The notes beneath the pieces were generated by a model. The model was not told the origin of the DNA, ran no database searches, and was given only the letters and a program-made list of their open reading frames with translations. Position numbers and translations under genes: made by a program. DNA of 64,000 bases, taken from NCBI RefSeq assembly GCF_011927665.1, contig NZ_JAATJA010000002.1, positions 434,001 to 498,000 on the forward strand, given 5' to 3'. The stretch comes from Desulfobaculum xiamenense. GTDB lineage: Bacteria; Desulfobacterota; Desulfovibrionia; Desulfovibrionales; Desulfovibrionaceae. Each line of letters begins with the position of its first letter. The stretch's first letter is position 1. Positions 44,634-53,687 of this stretch are shown here, in pieces.

Positions 44634-47048
44634 ATGGTAGGCTTTTTCGGGCGCAGCATTGCGCTGCGGTACATTGTCTGCGTTCTTGTGCTGCTCGTGG
44701 GCATGGGGGGCGCTGCCGGGTGGGTGATGTTCGAGCGTCAGACGCAGGAGGAAATCCGTAAGGCTGACGAGGCGTCGCGGATAATTGTCGATGACGCGGC
44801 GCGCGCCCTCGAGGCGTGGATGGACTCGCAGGTGCGGCTGGCGCAGGCCCTTTCGCGCAACGATGCCGTTATCGAGGCCTGCGCCGATCCTCGGGACAGG
44901 GAGAAGGCCGCGCAGGCGCAGGTGGTGCTCCAGCGCTTCCACGATGCCTACGGCTTCTACGAGAACATCCCGTTGGCGGCGGTTATGGACTCCGGCGATT
45001 CCTTTGCCGTTGAGACTTCGGACGGAACGCGCATGGTGAAGGATGGCAGCTTCTTCATCGACACCGTGGGCGGGAAGACCATCGGCAAGGGCGGGGCACA
45101 GTTGAGCTTCGTCAAGGCGACGCGCGAGGGACGTCCCTTCTTCGTCAGTCAGGTCTATCCGAGCCTTCTGCGGGGCAACCCCATTTTCGTGGTGGCCGCG
45201 CCGGTGCGCAAGGGTGGGCGGGTCGTCGGCACGCTGATCCTCGCGCCCACCATGAGCTATTTTTCTGATGCCTTTGTCAAGGACGTCAGGATTGGCGAAA
45301 CGGGCTTCCTGTTCTTTTCGGACGACAGGAACATGCTCATCGCCCACCCCGATGCCTCGGCCATCCTGAACAGCGAGGCGTCCGCAGGGCATGCGGACTC
45401 GCTACGGCGCATTTCGGGCGGCGAACAGAATTTCGAACTGGGCGAAGGCAAGGATGCCCGCGTCTACCACGCGCGAAAGATCGACATCCCTAGCGGCAAT
45501 ATTCTGCACGACTGGTTCATCTGCTCGCGGCAGGACAAAAGCGAGATTCTCGCCGGTGCCAAGGATATTCGCAATTTCATCGTGCTTTCGAACGGCGTGA
45601 TGCTGCTGGCGCTGGCCGGGGCGCTGTTCGTCCTGACGCAGTGTATGGTGGTGCGTCCGCTGCGCAGGGTGGGTGCCTACGCGCAGGCCGTGGCCAGCGG
45701 CGATTTCTCGGCGTCCATGGGCCGCATGGGGAACGACGAGATAGGCCGCCTTGGCAATGCGCTGCACGCGATGACCGTGGACATCATCGGTCGGCTCCAG
45801 ACGGAGAAGGGTTTCATGACCGCCGTGCTGGATGGCATAGCCAATCCCTTTGCGGTGACGGACGTGAACCTCTCGATCACGGCCTGTAGCCGGAGCATGC
45901 TGCGGCATACGGGACGCGGCGGCGAGCCGAAGGATTACATCGGCATGCATCTGAGCACGTTCCTGTTCAACGACTCCTCGCGCCCTGTCGTCCTTTCCAA
46001 GGCGCTGGCGGACCGGAAGCCTCGTAGTGGCGTGGAATTCCGCTATACGAGTCTCGATGGGCGCACGGGCGAGTATCTCATTGACGTGCGGCCCCTCTAC
46101 GGGGCGGACGGTTCGCTCATCGGCGGCATCACCTTCTGGAACGATGTGACGGAACTGCGCCGCGAGCAGGCCGCCGTGGCTGAGCAGCATCGGCGCATCG
46201 AGGCCGCCGCCGTGGAGGCCGACGAGGCGAGCGTGGAGGTGCGCGAGGCCGTGGATTGTCTTGGCGAAGCAGCCAAGACGTCCATGAAGCGCTCGGAGAT
46301 GCAGAAGGACCGCGTCTCGGAGACCGTGACCGCCATCGAGGAGATGAACGCCACGGTGCTCGAAGTGGCGCGCAATGCGGCGGACGCCGCCCGCAGCGCC
46401 GAGGACGCGCAGGAATACGCCAGAAGCGGCGGCGCGGTGGTCGCGAATTCCGTGGATGCCATCGTTGCCGTGCGCGACAGCATCCGCAGCCTGCGGGGGG
46501 ACATGGACAGCCTGGGCCAGCGCGTGGACGGCATCGGCAGCGTGATGAACGTCATCAACGACATAGCGGACCAGACGAACCTGCTGGCGCTCAACGCCGC
46601 CATCGAGGCCGCCCGCGCCGGAGACGCCGGACGCGGCTTCGCCGTGGTGGCGGACGAGGTGCGCAAGCTGGCGGAGAAGACGATGGCCGCCACCAAGGAG
46701 GTCGGCGAGGCGGTGAAGGCCATCCAGTCCGAGACGCGCGGCAGCATCGAGGCCATGGCGCGGGCTGATGGCGAGGTGGAAGAGAGCGCGAAGCTCGCCC
46801 GCAACGCGCGCGAGGCGCTGGAGCGGATCATGGCGCTGACGGGCGAGTCCAGCGGCAAGGTGCAGAGCATCGCCACCGCTGCGGAGGAGCAGTCCGCCGC
46901 GAGCGAGCAGATATCGCGCTCGGCCACGGAGATCGACCGCATCGCCGCGGAAACCGCGCAGGCCATGGATAAATCCGTGCAGGGCGTCGTAGCGCTCGAA
47001 CGCGAGGTGGAGCGCATTCGCGACATCATCGGCGGCATGCGCGGCTGA
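44634..47048 (+). CDS. Methyl-accepting chemotaxis protein with periplasmic Cache-type sensor, HAMP and PAS domains
   Basis: An 804-residue receptor. A helix at about residues 12-32 leads into a large periplasmic sensor of the double-Cache type ([19 protein letters not shown] resembles the distal Cache module). A second helix near 320-340 is followed by a HAMP domain, a PAS domain ([21 protein letters not shown]) and the signalling domain with the conserved hairpin tip [18 protein letters not shown]. No CheR-docking pentapeptide is seen at the C-terminus. GGAGG precedes the ATG at 44634; the frame is open further upstream but lacks a helix there. The ligand is unknown. Confidence 0.93.
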   Translation: MVGFFGRSIALRYIVCVLVLLVGMGGAAGWVMFERQTQEEIRKADEASRIIVDDAARALEAWMDSQVRLAQALSRNDAVIEACADPRDREKAAQAQVVLQRFHDAYGFYENIPLAAVMDSGDSFAVETSDGTRMVKDGSFFIDTVGGKTIGKGGAQLSFVKATREGRPFFVSQVYPSLLRGNPIFVVAAPVRKGGRVVGTLILAPTMSYFSDAFVKDVRIGETGFLFFSDDRNMLIAHPDASAILNSEASAGHADSLRRISGGEQNFELGEGKDARVYHARKIDIPSGNILHDWFICSRQDKSEILAGAKDIRNFIVLSNGVMLLALAGALFVLTQCMVVRPLRRVGAYAQAVASGDFSASMGRMGNDEIGRLGNALHAMTVDIIGRLQTEKGFMTAVLDGIANPFAVTDVNLSITACSRSMLRHTGRGGEPKDYIGMHLSTFLFNDSSRPVVLSKALADRKPRSGVEFRYTSLDGRTGEYLIDVRPLYGADGSLIGGITFWNDVTELRREQAAVAEQHRRIEAAAVEADEASVEVREAVDCLGEAAKTSMKRSEMQKDRVSETVTAIEEMNATVLEVARNAADAARSAEDAQEYARSGGAVVANSVDAIVAVRDSIRSLRGDMDSLGQRVDGIGSVMNVINDIADQTNLLALNAAIEAARAGDAGRGFAVVADEVRKLAEKTMAATKEVGEAVKAIQSETRGSIEAMARADGEVEESAKLARNAREALERIMALTGESSGKVQSIATAAEEQSAASEQISRSATEIDRIAAETAQAMDKSVQGVVALEREVERIRDIIGGMRG

Positions 47049-47108
47049 TGCCCCTCAGGGCGTGTCCCGTCCGGGCCGCCCTTTCCCCCATCCTTCCCGA
47101 AATGTGAA

Positions 47109-47139
47109 AGGGCCGGTGGTGCGATCCACCGGCCCTATT
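47109..47139. terminator. Possible terminator between the chemoreceptor and ilvN
   Basis: The stem AGGGCCGGTGG/CCACCGGCCCT lies between convergent genes. The T-run is poor on both sides, so the call is moderate. Confidence 0.55.
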
Positions 47140-47222
47140 CCCTATGAGCGAAGCCGTGCCCCGCGGGGCGGCCCACGGGCGCGGTAATACCCCTATTCCC
47201 GCGCCCGGCGTGTTTGGGCTGG

Positions 47223-47537
47223 TTAGCGGAAGGCCGCTTCCAGTCCGGAGAACACGTGATGGCCGTCGTCGTGGCGGGTGACGTCGATGACGTCTTCCAG
47301 CTTGCGGGCCTGCTTGATCATCTGGTCAAGGCGTCCGTCGCGGTCCACGAGCAGCCAGATGCGGCTGGTGGTTCCATCGCTGACGGGCATGCAGAGAATT
47401 CCTTCCACGTTGAAGGCGCGCCGGGCGAAGAGTCCGCACACGTGGGACATGACGCCGGGGTGGTTCTTCACGAGGAGTTCGAGCACGGTGGTGCGTGCCG
47501 CATCAAGAAGTGTGGCGTGGATATCAGGCTGTCGCAT
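47223..47537 (-). CDS. ilvN: Acetolactate synthase small (regulatory) subunit
   Basis: A 104-residue ACT-domain protein (TVLELLVKNHPGVMSHVCGLFARRAFNVEGI, of which the HPGVMSHVCGLFARRAFN core is diagnostic) that binds branched-chain amino acids and controls the catalytic subunit. The length matches the short IlvN type. The ATG at 47537 is chosen because GGAGG lies eight bases upstream, inside the end of ilvB; a GTG nine bases earlier is less likely. The genes overlap by 14 bases, so translation is probably coupled. Confidence 0.9.
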   Translation of the reverse strand: MRQPDIHATLLDAARTTVLELLVKNHPGVMSHVCGLFARRAFNVEGILCMPVSDGTTSRIWLLVDRDGRLDQMIKQARKLEDVIDVTRHDDGHHVFSGLEAAFR

Positions 47538-49203
47538 GGGCTTCACCTCCGATCATCTCCTTGTTGGCGGCACCGGGAGGCACCATGGGATAGACGTTTT
47601 CGATGTTCGGCACCGGCGCGTGCACGAGGCAAGGGCCGGGCACGGAAAAGGCGCTGGCGAGGATGTCCGCCGGGTCGCCATCGGCGAGGTCGTAGGCGCG
47701 CACGCCGAATCCCTCGGCGATCTTCACGAAGTCCACGCGCGCCCGGTAGTCCGAGGCGAAGATGTTGCCGTCGTAGAACATGTCCTGCTGCTGGTGCACG
47801 AGGCCCAGCGCGTTGTTGTTCATGAGGATGATTTTGATGTTGGCGTTCTCTTCCACGGCGGTGGCCAGCTCCTGAATGTTCATGAGGATGCTGCCGTCGC
47901 CGCTCACGCAGACCACCGTGCGGCCCGGACTGGCCAGCGCCGCGCCAATGGCCGCAGGCACGCCAAAGCCCATGGTGCCAAGCCCGCCAGAGGTCAGCCA
48001 CTGGCGGGGGCGGCGGAAGGGATAGGCCTGCGCGGTGCGCATCTGGTGCTGGCCGACGTCCGTGGTGATGATGGCGTCGTCGCCGAGCATGCGCGCCGCC
48101 AGCCGGATGAGACCGTAGGGCGAGCGCGGATCGTCGGAGCCGGGCAGGGTGGGCGGATTGATGGTCCGCAGCTCCTTGATGCGGTTGAGCCATGCGGCGC
48201 GGGGCGCTGTCTGCGTCATGGGGATGAGCGCGTCGAGCACTTCGCGGATATCGCCGGTGATGCCCACGCAGGACGACTTGATCTTGTCGAGTTCGCTGGC
48301 GTCGATGTCGATGTGGATGATGGCGGCCTGCGGGCAGAACTGGTTGGCAAGGCCGGTGGCGCGGTCGTCGAAGCGCACGCCAGCGGCGATGAGCAGGTCG
48401 CATTCCTCAAGCGCCATGTTGGTGTAGCGGGCGGCGTGCATGCCCAGCATGCCCATGGACAGCGGATGATCGGCGGGCACCGCGCCAAGGCCCATGAGGG
48501 TCATGGTCACGGGCATGCCGGTCTTTTCGGCGAGGCGAGTGGCCAGCCCGCCCGCACCTGCGGCGATGACGCCGCCGCCGAGGTAGAGCACGGGGCGCTT
48601 GGCGGCGTTGATGAGGTCCGCCGCGCGGCGGATGGTGGCCTGCGAGAATTCGGGCGCACGGTCGGGGCGGCCGGGTTCGGGCCATGCGTCGATGTCGATG
48701 GTCTGGGTCTGGACGTCCTTGGGGATGTCGATGAGCACGGGGCCGGGGCGTCCGGATGCGGCGATGCGAAATGCCTCGGGGATGATGGACAGGAGTTCGG
48801 ATGCGGAGCGGGCGAGGAAGTTGTGCTTGGTGATGGGCACGGACAGGCCGTAGGTGTCCACCTCCTGAAATGCGTCTGTCCCCATCTGGCTGCGCGGCAC
48901 CTGCCCGGTGATGCAGATGAGGGGGATGGAGTCGAGCTTGGCGTCGGCGATGGCGGTGAGAGTGTTCGTCGCGCCGGGACCGGACGTGGCGAAGAACACT
49001 GCCGGGCGGCCGCTGACGCGGGCCATGCCCTGGGCCATGAAGCCCGCGCCCTGTTCGTGCCGCGCCAGAACGTGGCGGATGCACGGACTCTTGGAGAGGG
49101 CGTCGTACAGGGGGAGGTTCGCGCCGCCGGGAATGCCCGCGATGGTGCGGATTCCCTGACGCTCAAGCAGACGGATGACGATTTCCGCGCCGGTGCATTT
49201 CAT
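47524..49203 (-). CDS. ilvB: Acetolactate synthase large (catalytic) subunit
   Basis: This 559-residue thiamine-diphosphate enzyme starts branched-chain amino acid synthesis. GIPGGANLPLYDAL and ARHEQGAGFMAQG near the N-terminus include the catalytic Glu, and the ThDP/Mg motif is GDGSILMNIQELATAVEENA followed by NNNALGLV. AAGGAAGGAG lies just before the ATG. Expression is probably controlled by the leader peptide and attenuator located 70-230 bases upstream. Confidence 0.95.
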   Translation of the reverse strand: MKCTGAEIVIRLLERQGIRTIAGIPGGANLPLYDALSKSPCIRHVLARHEQGAGFMAQGMARVSGRPAVFFATSGPGATNTLTAIADAKLDSIPLICITGQVPRSQMGTDAFQEVDTYGLSVPITKHNFLARSASELLSIIPEAFRIAASGRPGPVLIDIPKDVQTQTIDIDAWPEPGRPDRAPEFSQATIRRAADLINAAKRPVLYLGGGVIAAGAGGLATRLAEKTGMPVTMTLMGLGAVPADHPLSMGMLGMHAARYTNMALEECDLLIAAGVRFDDRATGLANQFCPQAAIIHIDIDASELDKIKSSCVGITGDIREVLDALIPMTQTAPRAAWLNRIKELRTINPPTLPGSDDPRSPYGLIRLAARMLGDDAIITTDVGQHQMRTAQAYPFRRPRQWLTSGGLGTMGFGVPAAIGAALASPGRTVVCVSGDGSILMNIQELATAVEENANIKIILMNNNALGLVHQQQDMFYDGNIFASDYRARVDFVKIAEGFGVRAYDLADGDPADILASAFSVPGPCLVHAPVPNIENVYPMVPPGAANKEMIGGEAHATA

Positions 49204-49272
49204 ATCCCGTTCTCCTTCCTTGGGGTGTCCCCGGGTGGAGCAGGGCCGGCGCGCACTTCTGGTGCAAGAAAA

Positions 49273-49303
49273 ATCCCCCGCCGGCTCTGCGCCGGCGGGG
49301 GAT
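49273..49303 (-). terminator. Attenuator terminator upstream of ilvB
   Basis: On the minus strand ATCCCCCGCCGGC/GCCGGCGGGGGAT forms a strong stem with a short loop, followed by TTTTTC. It lies between the leader peptide stop and ilvB, where the terminator of a transcription-attenuation system belongs. Confidence 0.88.
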
Positions 49304-49334
49304 CTGTACAGCTGTGTTGTGTGGACCTGACCCG

Positions 49335-49430
49335 TTACGACGCAATAGTGCGTACTACGCGTACTACTACGCCTACGAATACCAGGCCGTTGCCGGCGAA
49401 GGTGATGGTAGAGGTAGTGTTGCGTAGCAT
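49335..49430 (-). CDS. ilvL: ilvBN attenuation leader peptide
   Basis: A 31-residue peptide ending in GLVFVGVVVRVVRTIAS. Seven of its residues are valine, arranged much like the valine-rich leader of E. coli ilvBN. All seven use GTA, a codon that is rare in the GC-rich genes around it, which would make ribosome pausing sensitive to charged tRNA-Val. AGGAAA lies upstream of the ATG. The attenuator hairpin begins 32 bases after the stop. Confidence 0.85.
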   Translation of the reverse strand: MLRNTTSTITFAGNGLVFVGVVVRVVRTIAS

Positions 49431-49849
49431 GGGGGTCGGTTTCCTTTGTTGCGAATCGTTACAGCGTGAAGGCCTAAGGCTACGAGCCTTGCCTTCGCAA
49501 GTCAATACGCTCGAAGACAATTTTTTGCGGATGGAGGATGATCGTTGCCGCAGGCTCCGGCGGGGCGTGGATTTTCGCCACTTCGCATCCCCGTGTTGGC
49601 AAGGTGCGTCCTTGAGTTAGCATGTTCGCGGTCGTAAGAGCGGGCGCATTGCGTGCGTCAGTCCATGCATATCAAATAAAAACAGTATGATGAAAGAGAT
49701 TGTTCCTTTTGGAACGAGTGTTGCTATGCGGGCCTCCAGTCCCTGCGAGACGAACGACGCGCTGCGCCGTGGCCACCGATCCCTGCCCGGTTAGCACGCC
49801 TGCCGCAGTCGCGTCGCACCATTCACTTTCCAAGGAGGATTCGAGGCTC
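49431..49849 (+). other. Divergent promoter region between ilvL and the YeiH-type transporter
   Basis: No gene is seen. An AT-rich stretch at 49670-49700 (ATCAAATAAAAACAGTATGAT) may hold the transporter promoter, and a small palindrome GTTCCttttGGAAC at 49702-49715 just after it could be an operator. The region nearer the ilv side should contain the leader promoter. Confidence 0.45.
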
Positions 49850-51586
49850 ATGTCCGAGAACAGCAACATTGTGGTCGATAGCTCGTCGAGTTCGTGGTCC
49901 GACCTGTGGAGGAAGGAAGATTATCTGGCCATTTGGCTCGGCTTCTTCCTGCTTCTGGTGGGCGGGCTGATCTATTTCAACAACGTGCCCAAGGATATGG
50001 ACGAGACCTTCGCGCGGGCCAATTCCATCATGGCCGCCGAGGCCGAGCGCGCACCTTTCAAGACCGTGGCCTACTACGAGGCGCAGGACAAGAAGGAAGG
50101 CGTGCAGGCCAGCAAGTCCGCCATTGGCAAGTCCATCAAGAGCTGGACCGCAGCGCCCGGCAACTGGAAGGACAATCCGCTGGATAGCTTCTACATGTCC
50201 AGCGAGCGCGCCGCAGAGTTGAACGCGGCAGCCATGCCCAAGTACGAGGCCGCCAAGGCCGTCGCAGCCGAGGCGCGTACCGTCGCCGTCGTCGCTGAGG
50301 AGGCAGCCGCTGCCGCCGGGTTCATGAACGCCGAACTCAACACCGCCGCCGAGGATGGCATCCAGAACTGGCTCAAGGCCAAGTCCAAGGCGAAGTCGGT
50401 GAAGAAGAAGATCGGCCATCACGCCTTCAACCGCTTCCCGACTCTCGCCGGACTCATGGTCGTCATCGGCCTGCTGTTCTCCGTGGGCATGAAGGCCATG
50501 GGCCATAGCGCCACGGCGTTCCTCAAGGGATTCTGGTTTGTGTTCCTCATCGGCGTGCTGTCCTACTTCATGGCCTATCAGGCCACGATGAAGCATTACG
50601 GCATCGGCTACGCCGCGTGGGCCATCTTCCTCGGCATGCTCATCTCCAATACCGTGGGTACCCCCAAGTGGGTCAAGCCCGCGTTGCAGGTGGAATTCTA
50701 CATCAAGACCGGTCTCGTCCTGCTGGGCGCCGAGGTGCTCTTCAACAAGATCATCGCCATCGGCGTTCCGGGCATCTTCGTGGCGTGGGTGGTCACCCCC
50801 ATCGTGCTCATCTCCACCTTCATCTTCGGCCAGAAGGTGCTGAAGATTCCGTCCAAAACGCTGAACATGGTCATCTCCGCCGACATGTCCGTGTGCGGCA
50901 CCTCGGCGGCTATCGCCACCGCAGCCGCCTGCCGCGCCAAGAAGGAGGAGCTGACCCTGTCCATCGGCCTGTCGCTGGTGTTCACCTCGATCATGATGAT
51001 CGTCATGCCTGCCGTCATCAAGGCCACGGGCATGCCCTTCATCCTCGGCGGCGCGTGGATGGGCGGCACCATCGACGCCACGGGCGCCGTGGCTGCTGCC
51101 GGCGCGTTCCTGTCTGAGAAGGCCCTCTACGTGGCCGCCACCATCAAGATGATCCAGAACGTCCTCATCGGCGTGACGGCATTCGGCGTGGCCGTGTACT
51201 GGTGCGCCAAGGTGGAGTGCGAGGCAGGCAAGACCGTGGGCTGGATCGAAATCTGGAACCGCTTCCCCAAGTTCGTGCTGGGCTTCATCTCCGCATCCAT
51301 CATCTTCTCGGTGATGTACGGCGCGCTCGGCTCCGACGTGGGCTTCTCCGTGGTTGACCACGGCGTGATCCGCGGCTTCAGCAAGATCTTCCGTGGCTGG
51401 TTCTTCTGCATGAGCTTCGCGGCCATCGGCCTTGCCACCAACTTCCGCGAGCTGAAGTCGTACTTCAAGGGCGGCAAGCCGCTCATCCTGTACGTGTGCG
51501 GTCAGTCCCTCAACCTCGTGCTGACCCTGATCATGGCCTACATCATGTTCTATCTGGTCTTCCCCGACATCACCGCCAAGATCTGA
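49850..51586 (+). CDS. YeiH/UPF0324-family (putative sulfate exporter type) membrane transporter with N-terminal extension
   Basis: A 578-residue protein. The C-terminal 390 residues have about ten helices and match the YeiH/UPF0324 family ([59 protein letters not shown]). The family is named for putative sulfate or sulfonate export, without firm proof. Unlike the usual 350-residue members, this one has an extra helix (residues 24-44) and a 130-residue Ala-rich soluble segment before the core. The ATG at 49850 follows AAGGAGG. Confidence 0.85.
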   Translation: MSENSNIVVDSSSSSWSDLWRKEDYLAIWLGFFLLLVGGLIYFNNVPKDMDETFARANSIMAAEAERAPFKTVAYYEAQDKKEGVQASKSAIGKSIKSWTAAPGNWKDNPLDSFYMSSERAAELNAAAMPKYEAAKAVAAEARTVAVVAEEAAAAAGFMNAELNTAAEDGIQNWLKAKSKAKSVKKKIGHHAFNRFPTLAGLMVVIGLLFSVGMKAMGHSATAFLKGFWFVFLIGVLSYFMAYQATMKHYGIGYAAWAIFLGMLISNTVGTPKWVKPALQVEFYIKTGLVLLGAEVLFNKIIAIGVPGIFVAWVVTPIVLISTFIFGQKVLKIPSKTLNMVISADMSVCGTSAAIATAAACRAKKEELTLSIGLSLVFTSIMMIVMPAVIKATGMPFILGGAWMGGTIDATGAVAAAGAFLSEKALYVAATIKMIQNVLIGVTAFGVAVYWCAKVECEAGKTVGWIEIWNRFPKFVLGFISASIIFSVMYGALGSDVGFSVVDHGVIRGFSKIFRGWFFCMSFAAIGLATNFRELKSYFKGGKPLILYVCGQSLNLVLTLIMAYIMFYLVFPDITAKI

Positions 51587-51608
51587 CGGCGTCGGTTCCG
51601 ATCGCGAC

Positions 51609-51637
51609 GGCGGGAGCCATCGGCTCCCGCCATTTTC
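51609..51637 (+). terminator. Hairpin after the YeiH-type gene
   Basis: The stem GGCGGGAGCC/GGCTCCCGCC with an ATC loop is followed by ATTTTC. It lies between the transporter and a small gene downstream, so it may only reduce read-through. Confidence 0.7.
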
Positions 51638-51660
51638 GGTTTGCAGCAAGGAGATTCGAG

Positions 51661-51927
51661 ATGCAGGAGAAAAGTTTCGCCGGGCGTTGGCTGTCCTTCG
51701 CGGCTGCCGTGCTGGTGACGATGGTGGTGGTGTTCGTGGCCTGTCCGGCGCTGGTCAATGCCGTTCCGGAGATGCGCCGCATGGCTGATTTCGTGGACGA
51801 GTCCAACATCGAGACGGGCGAGTTCTACTACACGGATGTCGAGTGCGTGGGGCACGCCAACATCGGCGCGCGCAGCACCTTCGACTATACGCCGAGTGGA
51901 CCGCATCCCGCCGCGCAGGTGGACTAG
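51661..51927 (+). CDS. Small single-helix membrane protein
   Basis: An 88-residue protein with one N-terminal helix (WLSFAAAVLVTMVVVFVA) and a short exported tail (ADFVDESNIETGEFYYTDVE). AAGGAG lies eight bases before the ATG. It follows the transporter by 74 bases on the same strand and may be its partner. No family is recognised. Confidence 0.65.
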   Translation: MQEKSFAGRWLSFAAAVLVTMVVVFVACPALVNAVPEMRRMADFVDESNIETGEFYYTDVECVGHANIGARSTFDYTPSGPHPAAQVD

Positions 51928-52283
51928 CGTCCGTCGCGCCCCGGGGTGAGCATCTCGTCGATGCGGCGCGAGACGCCGCGCAGGAAGACGAGCATGCGCA
52001 CCGAGGCGGCAATGAGGTAGAGCAGGCATTCGAGGGTGGTCGTGCCGAGGCCGTGGACTCGGCTGTAGAAGTGGAAGAGCACGGCGAGCAGTCCGGCGTT
52101 GAGCAGCATGACGGCAAGCGCCGTGTGCAGGCGGGAGCGCAGTTCCCGCCCGGCGAGTTCGTCGCGATGCGCCAGCACGGCCGAGGCGACGAGGGACATG
52201 AGCCCCATCCATGCCCGCGAGAAGAGATCCACGGAGACGAAGCCCATGACGATGGCGAGAACCGCGACGTGAGCCGGATGCAT
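51924..52283 (-). CDS. Predicted membrane protein of unknown function
   Basis: A 119-residue protein with about three hydrophobic helices (AHVAVLAIVMGFVSVDLF, a second near residues 25-40, and LHTALAVMLLNAGLLAVLFHF). It converges with and overlaps the preceding gene by four bases. No known motif is seen. The reading frame is well supported by hydrophobicity but has no recognisable relatives. Confidence 0.55.
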   Translation of the reverse strand: MHPAHVAVLAIVMGFVSVDLFSRAWMGLMSLVASAVLAHRDELAGRELRSRLHTALAVMLLNAGLLAVLFHFYSRVHGLGTTTLECLLYLIAASVRMLVFLRGVSRRIDEMLTPGRDGR

Positions 52284-52675
52284 GATGCGCCTGCCTGTGT
52301 CGGGATGATGCGGGGAAGCCTCTACCGCTATTGTTCAACGTAGTTCGATAGAAAGTCTTTCGTCAACAGGCGTAACACGTTGCCGGAGTTTCCGGCGGGA
52401 TTGTGCGTATGCTCGGGCCGCATCTGCGGCCATCAGGAAGACCGGCGGATACCCGTCGGTCTTCCTGTCGTTTGGGGGCTGTTGCGATTGTGTGACGGTT
52501 GCGTGACGGACGTGTGACGAGCGAACGGGATGTTCTTGCGGTTTACTCTTTTGCGTTGGGCGTGGTAGGGTGGACGGTACCGTGTCGCCATCGGTCTGGC
52601 GAAACGCAACGGTCCGGTTTCGACCGGGGAGGGTGGACGAGTCCGGCATTCGCACAATGCACGCGAGGGGTTTGA
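52284..52675 (+). other. Intergenic region with two adjacent hairpins
   Basis: Upstream of the diguanylate cyclase gene lie GGCCGCATCTGCGGCC (52416-52431) and the stem CAGGAAGACCG/CGGTCTTCCTG (52434-52467). Neither has a T-run. They may be part of a leader RNA or protein-binding sites. Nothing else is seen in these 392 bases. Confidence 0.5.
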
Positions 52676-53596
52676 ATGGAAGGCGGAACGGAAAAACAGC
52701 GGGTTCTGATCGTGGACGACTCGTCGTTCAACATCAGCATCCTCGGTTCGGCCCTCTCGGAGGAGTACGAGGTCAGCGTGGCGACCAACGGGCGCGATGC
52801 CATCGCCGTGGCCGAGGCCGAGCCGCATCCCGATCTTATCCTGCTCGACATCATCATGCCGGGCATGGACGGGCATCAGGTCTGTCGGGAGCTCAAGTCC
52901 CGGTCGACGACGCAGGGCATCCCCATCATCTTCATCACGGCCATGAATCAGGAAGGCGACGAGATGCGCGGGCTGGAGCTCGGGGCCGTGGATTACATCA
53001 CCAAGCCCTTCAGCATTCCCATCGTCCGCGCGCGGGTGCGCACCCATCTCGATCTCAAGCGCAAGACGGACATTCTGGAGCATCTGTCGTCCCTCGACGG
53101 ACTGACGGGCATCCCGAACCGTCGGCGTTTCGACGAGGTGCTGGACCTCGAATGGCGGCGTTTGCAGCGCACGGGCAGCCCCTTGTCCGTGGTCATGCTC
53201 GATATCGATTTCTTCAAGAAATTCAACGACCATTACGGCCATGCCGCTGGCGACGGCTGTCTGCGGCACGTGGCCGGGGCCTTGCGGGCCACGCTCAAGC
53301 GTCCGCACGATTTCGTGGCCCGTTACGGCGGGGAGGAGTTCGTTGCGGTGCTGCCGGATACGGACTTCGACGGCGCGGTGCGCATCGCCCAGACCATGCG
53401 CGAGGCCATCGAATCCCTTGGCCTGATGCACGAGCATTCCGATGTGACCAACCACGTCACCGTGAGCGTCGGCGTGTGCACAACGATTCCGGGCAAGGAG
53501 AAGCATTCGGAGGATCTGCTCACGACGGCGGACAGGATGCTTTACCGGGCCAAGGACGGCGGGCGAAACCGCGTGGAGGGCATGAGTCTGCCCTGA
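52676..53596 (+). CDS. Response regulator diguanylate cyclase (REC-GGDEF)
   Basis: A 306-residue PleD/WspR-like protein. The receiver domain (residues 8-125) has the acidic pair in VLIVDDSS, the phospho-acceptor Asp in ILLDIIMPGMDG and the Lys in DYITKPFS. The GGDEF domain (from about 140) has DGLTGIPNRRRFDE and the active-site GGEEF in ARYGGEEFV. It makes cyclic di-GMP when phosphorylated. No RxxD inhibitory site is obvious. The partner histidine kinase is not in the window. GAGGGG precedes the ATG. Confidence 0.93.
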   Translation: MEGGTEKQRVLIVDDSSFNISILGSALSEEYEVSVATNGRDAIAVAEAEPHPDLILLDIIMPGMDGHQVCRELKSRSTTQGIPIIFITAMNQEGDEMRGLELGAVDYITKPFSIPIVRARVRTHLDLKRKTDILEHLSSLDGLTGIPNRRRFDEVLDLEWRRLQRTGSPLSVVMLDIDFFKKFNDHYGHAAGDGCLRHVAGALRATLKRPHDFVARYGGEEFVAVLPDTDFDGAVRIAQTMREAIESLGLMHEHSDVTNHVTVSVGVCTTIPGKEKHSEDLLTTADRMLYRAKDGGRNRVEGMSLP

Positions 53597-53633
53597 ACCG
53601 CAGGCGTCGGGATAACCGCGTGCGATAAGAAAA

Positions 53634-53667
53634 AAAGGCCGGACGGTTCGTGAACCGTACGGCCTTT
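53634..53667. terminator. Bidirectional terminator between the cyclase gene and glnS
   Basis: The stem AAAGGCCG-ACGGTTC/GAACCGT-CGGCCTTT has A-rich and T-containing flanks and lies between two convergent genes. Confidence 0.85.
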
Positions 53668-53687
53668 CGTGTGTTTCGAAAGGGGCG

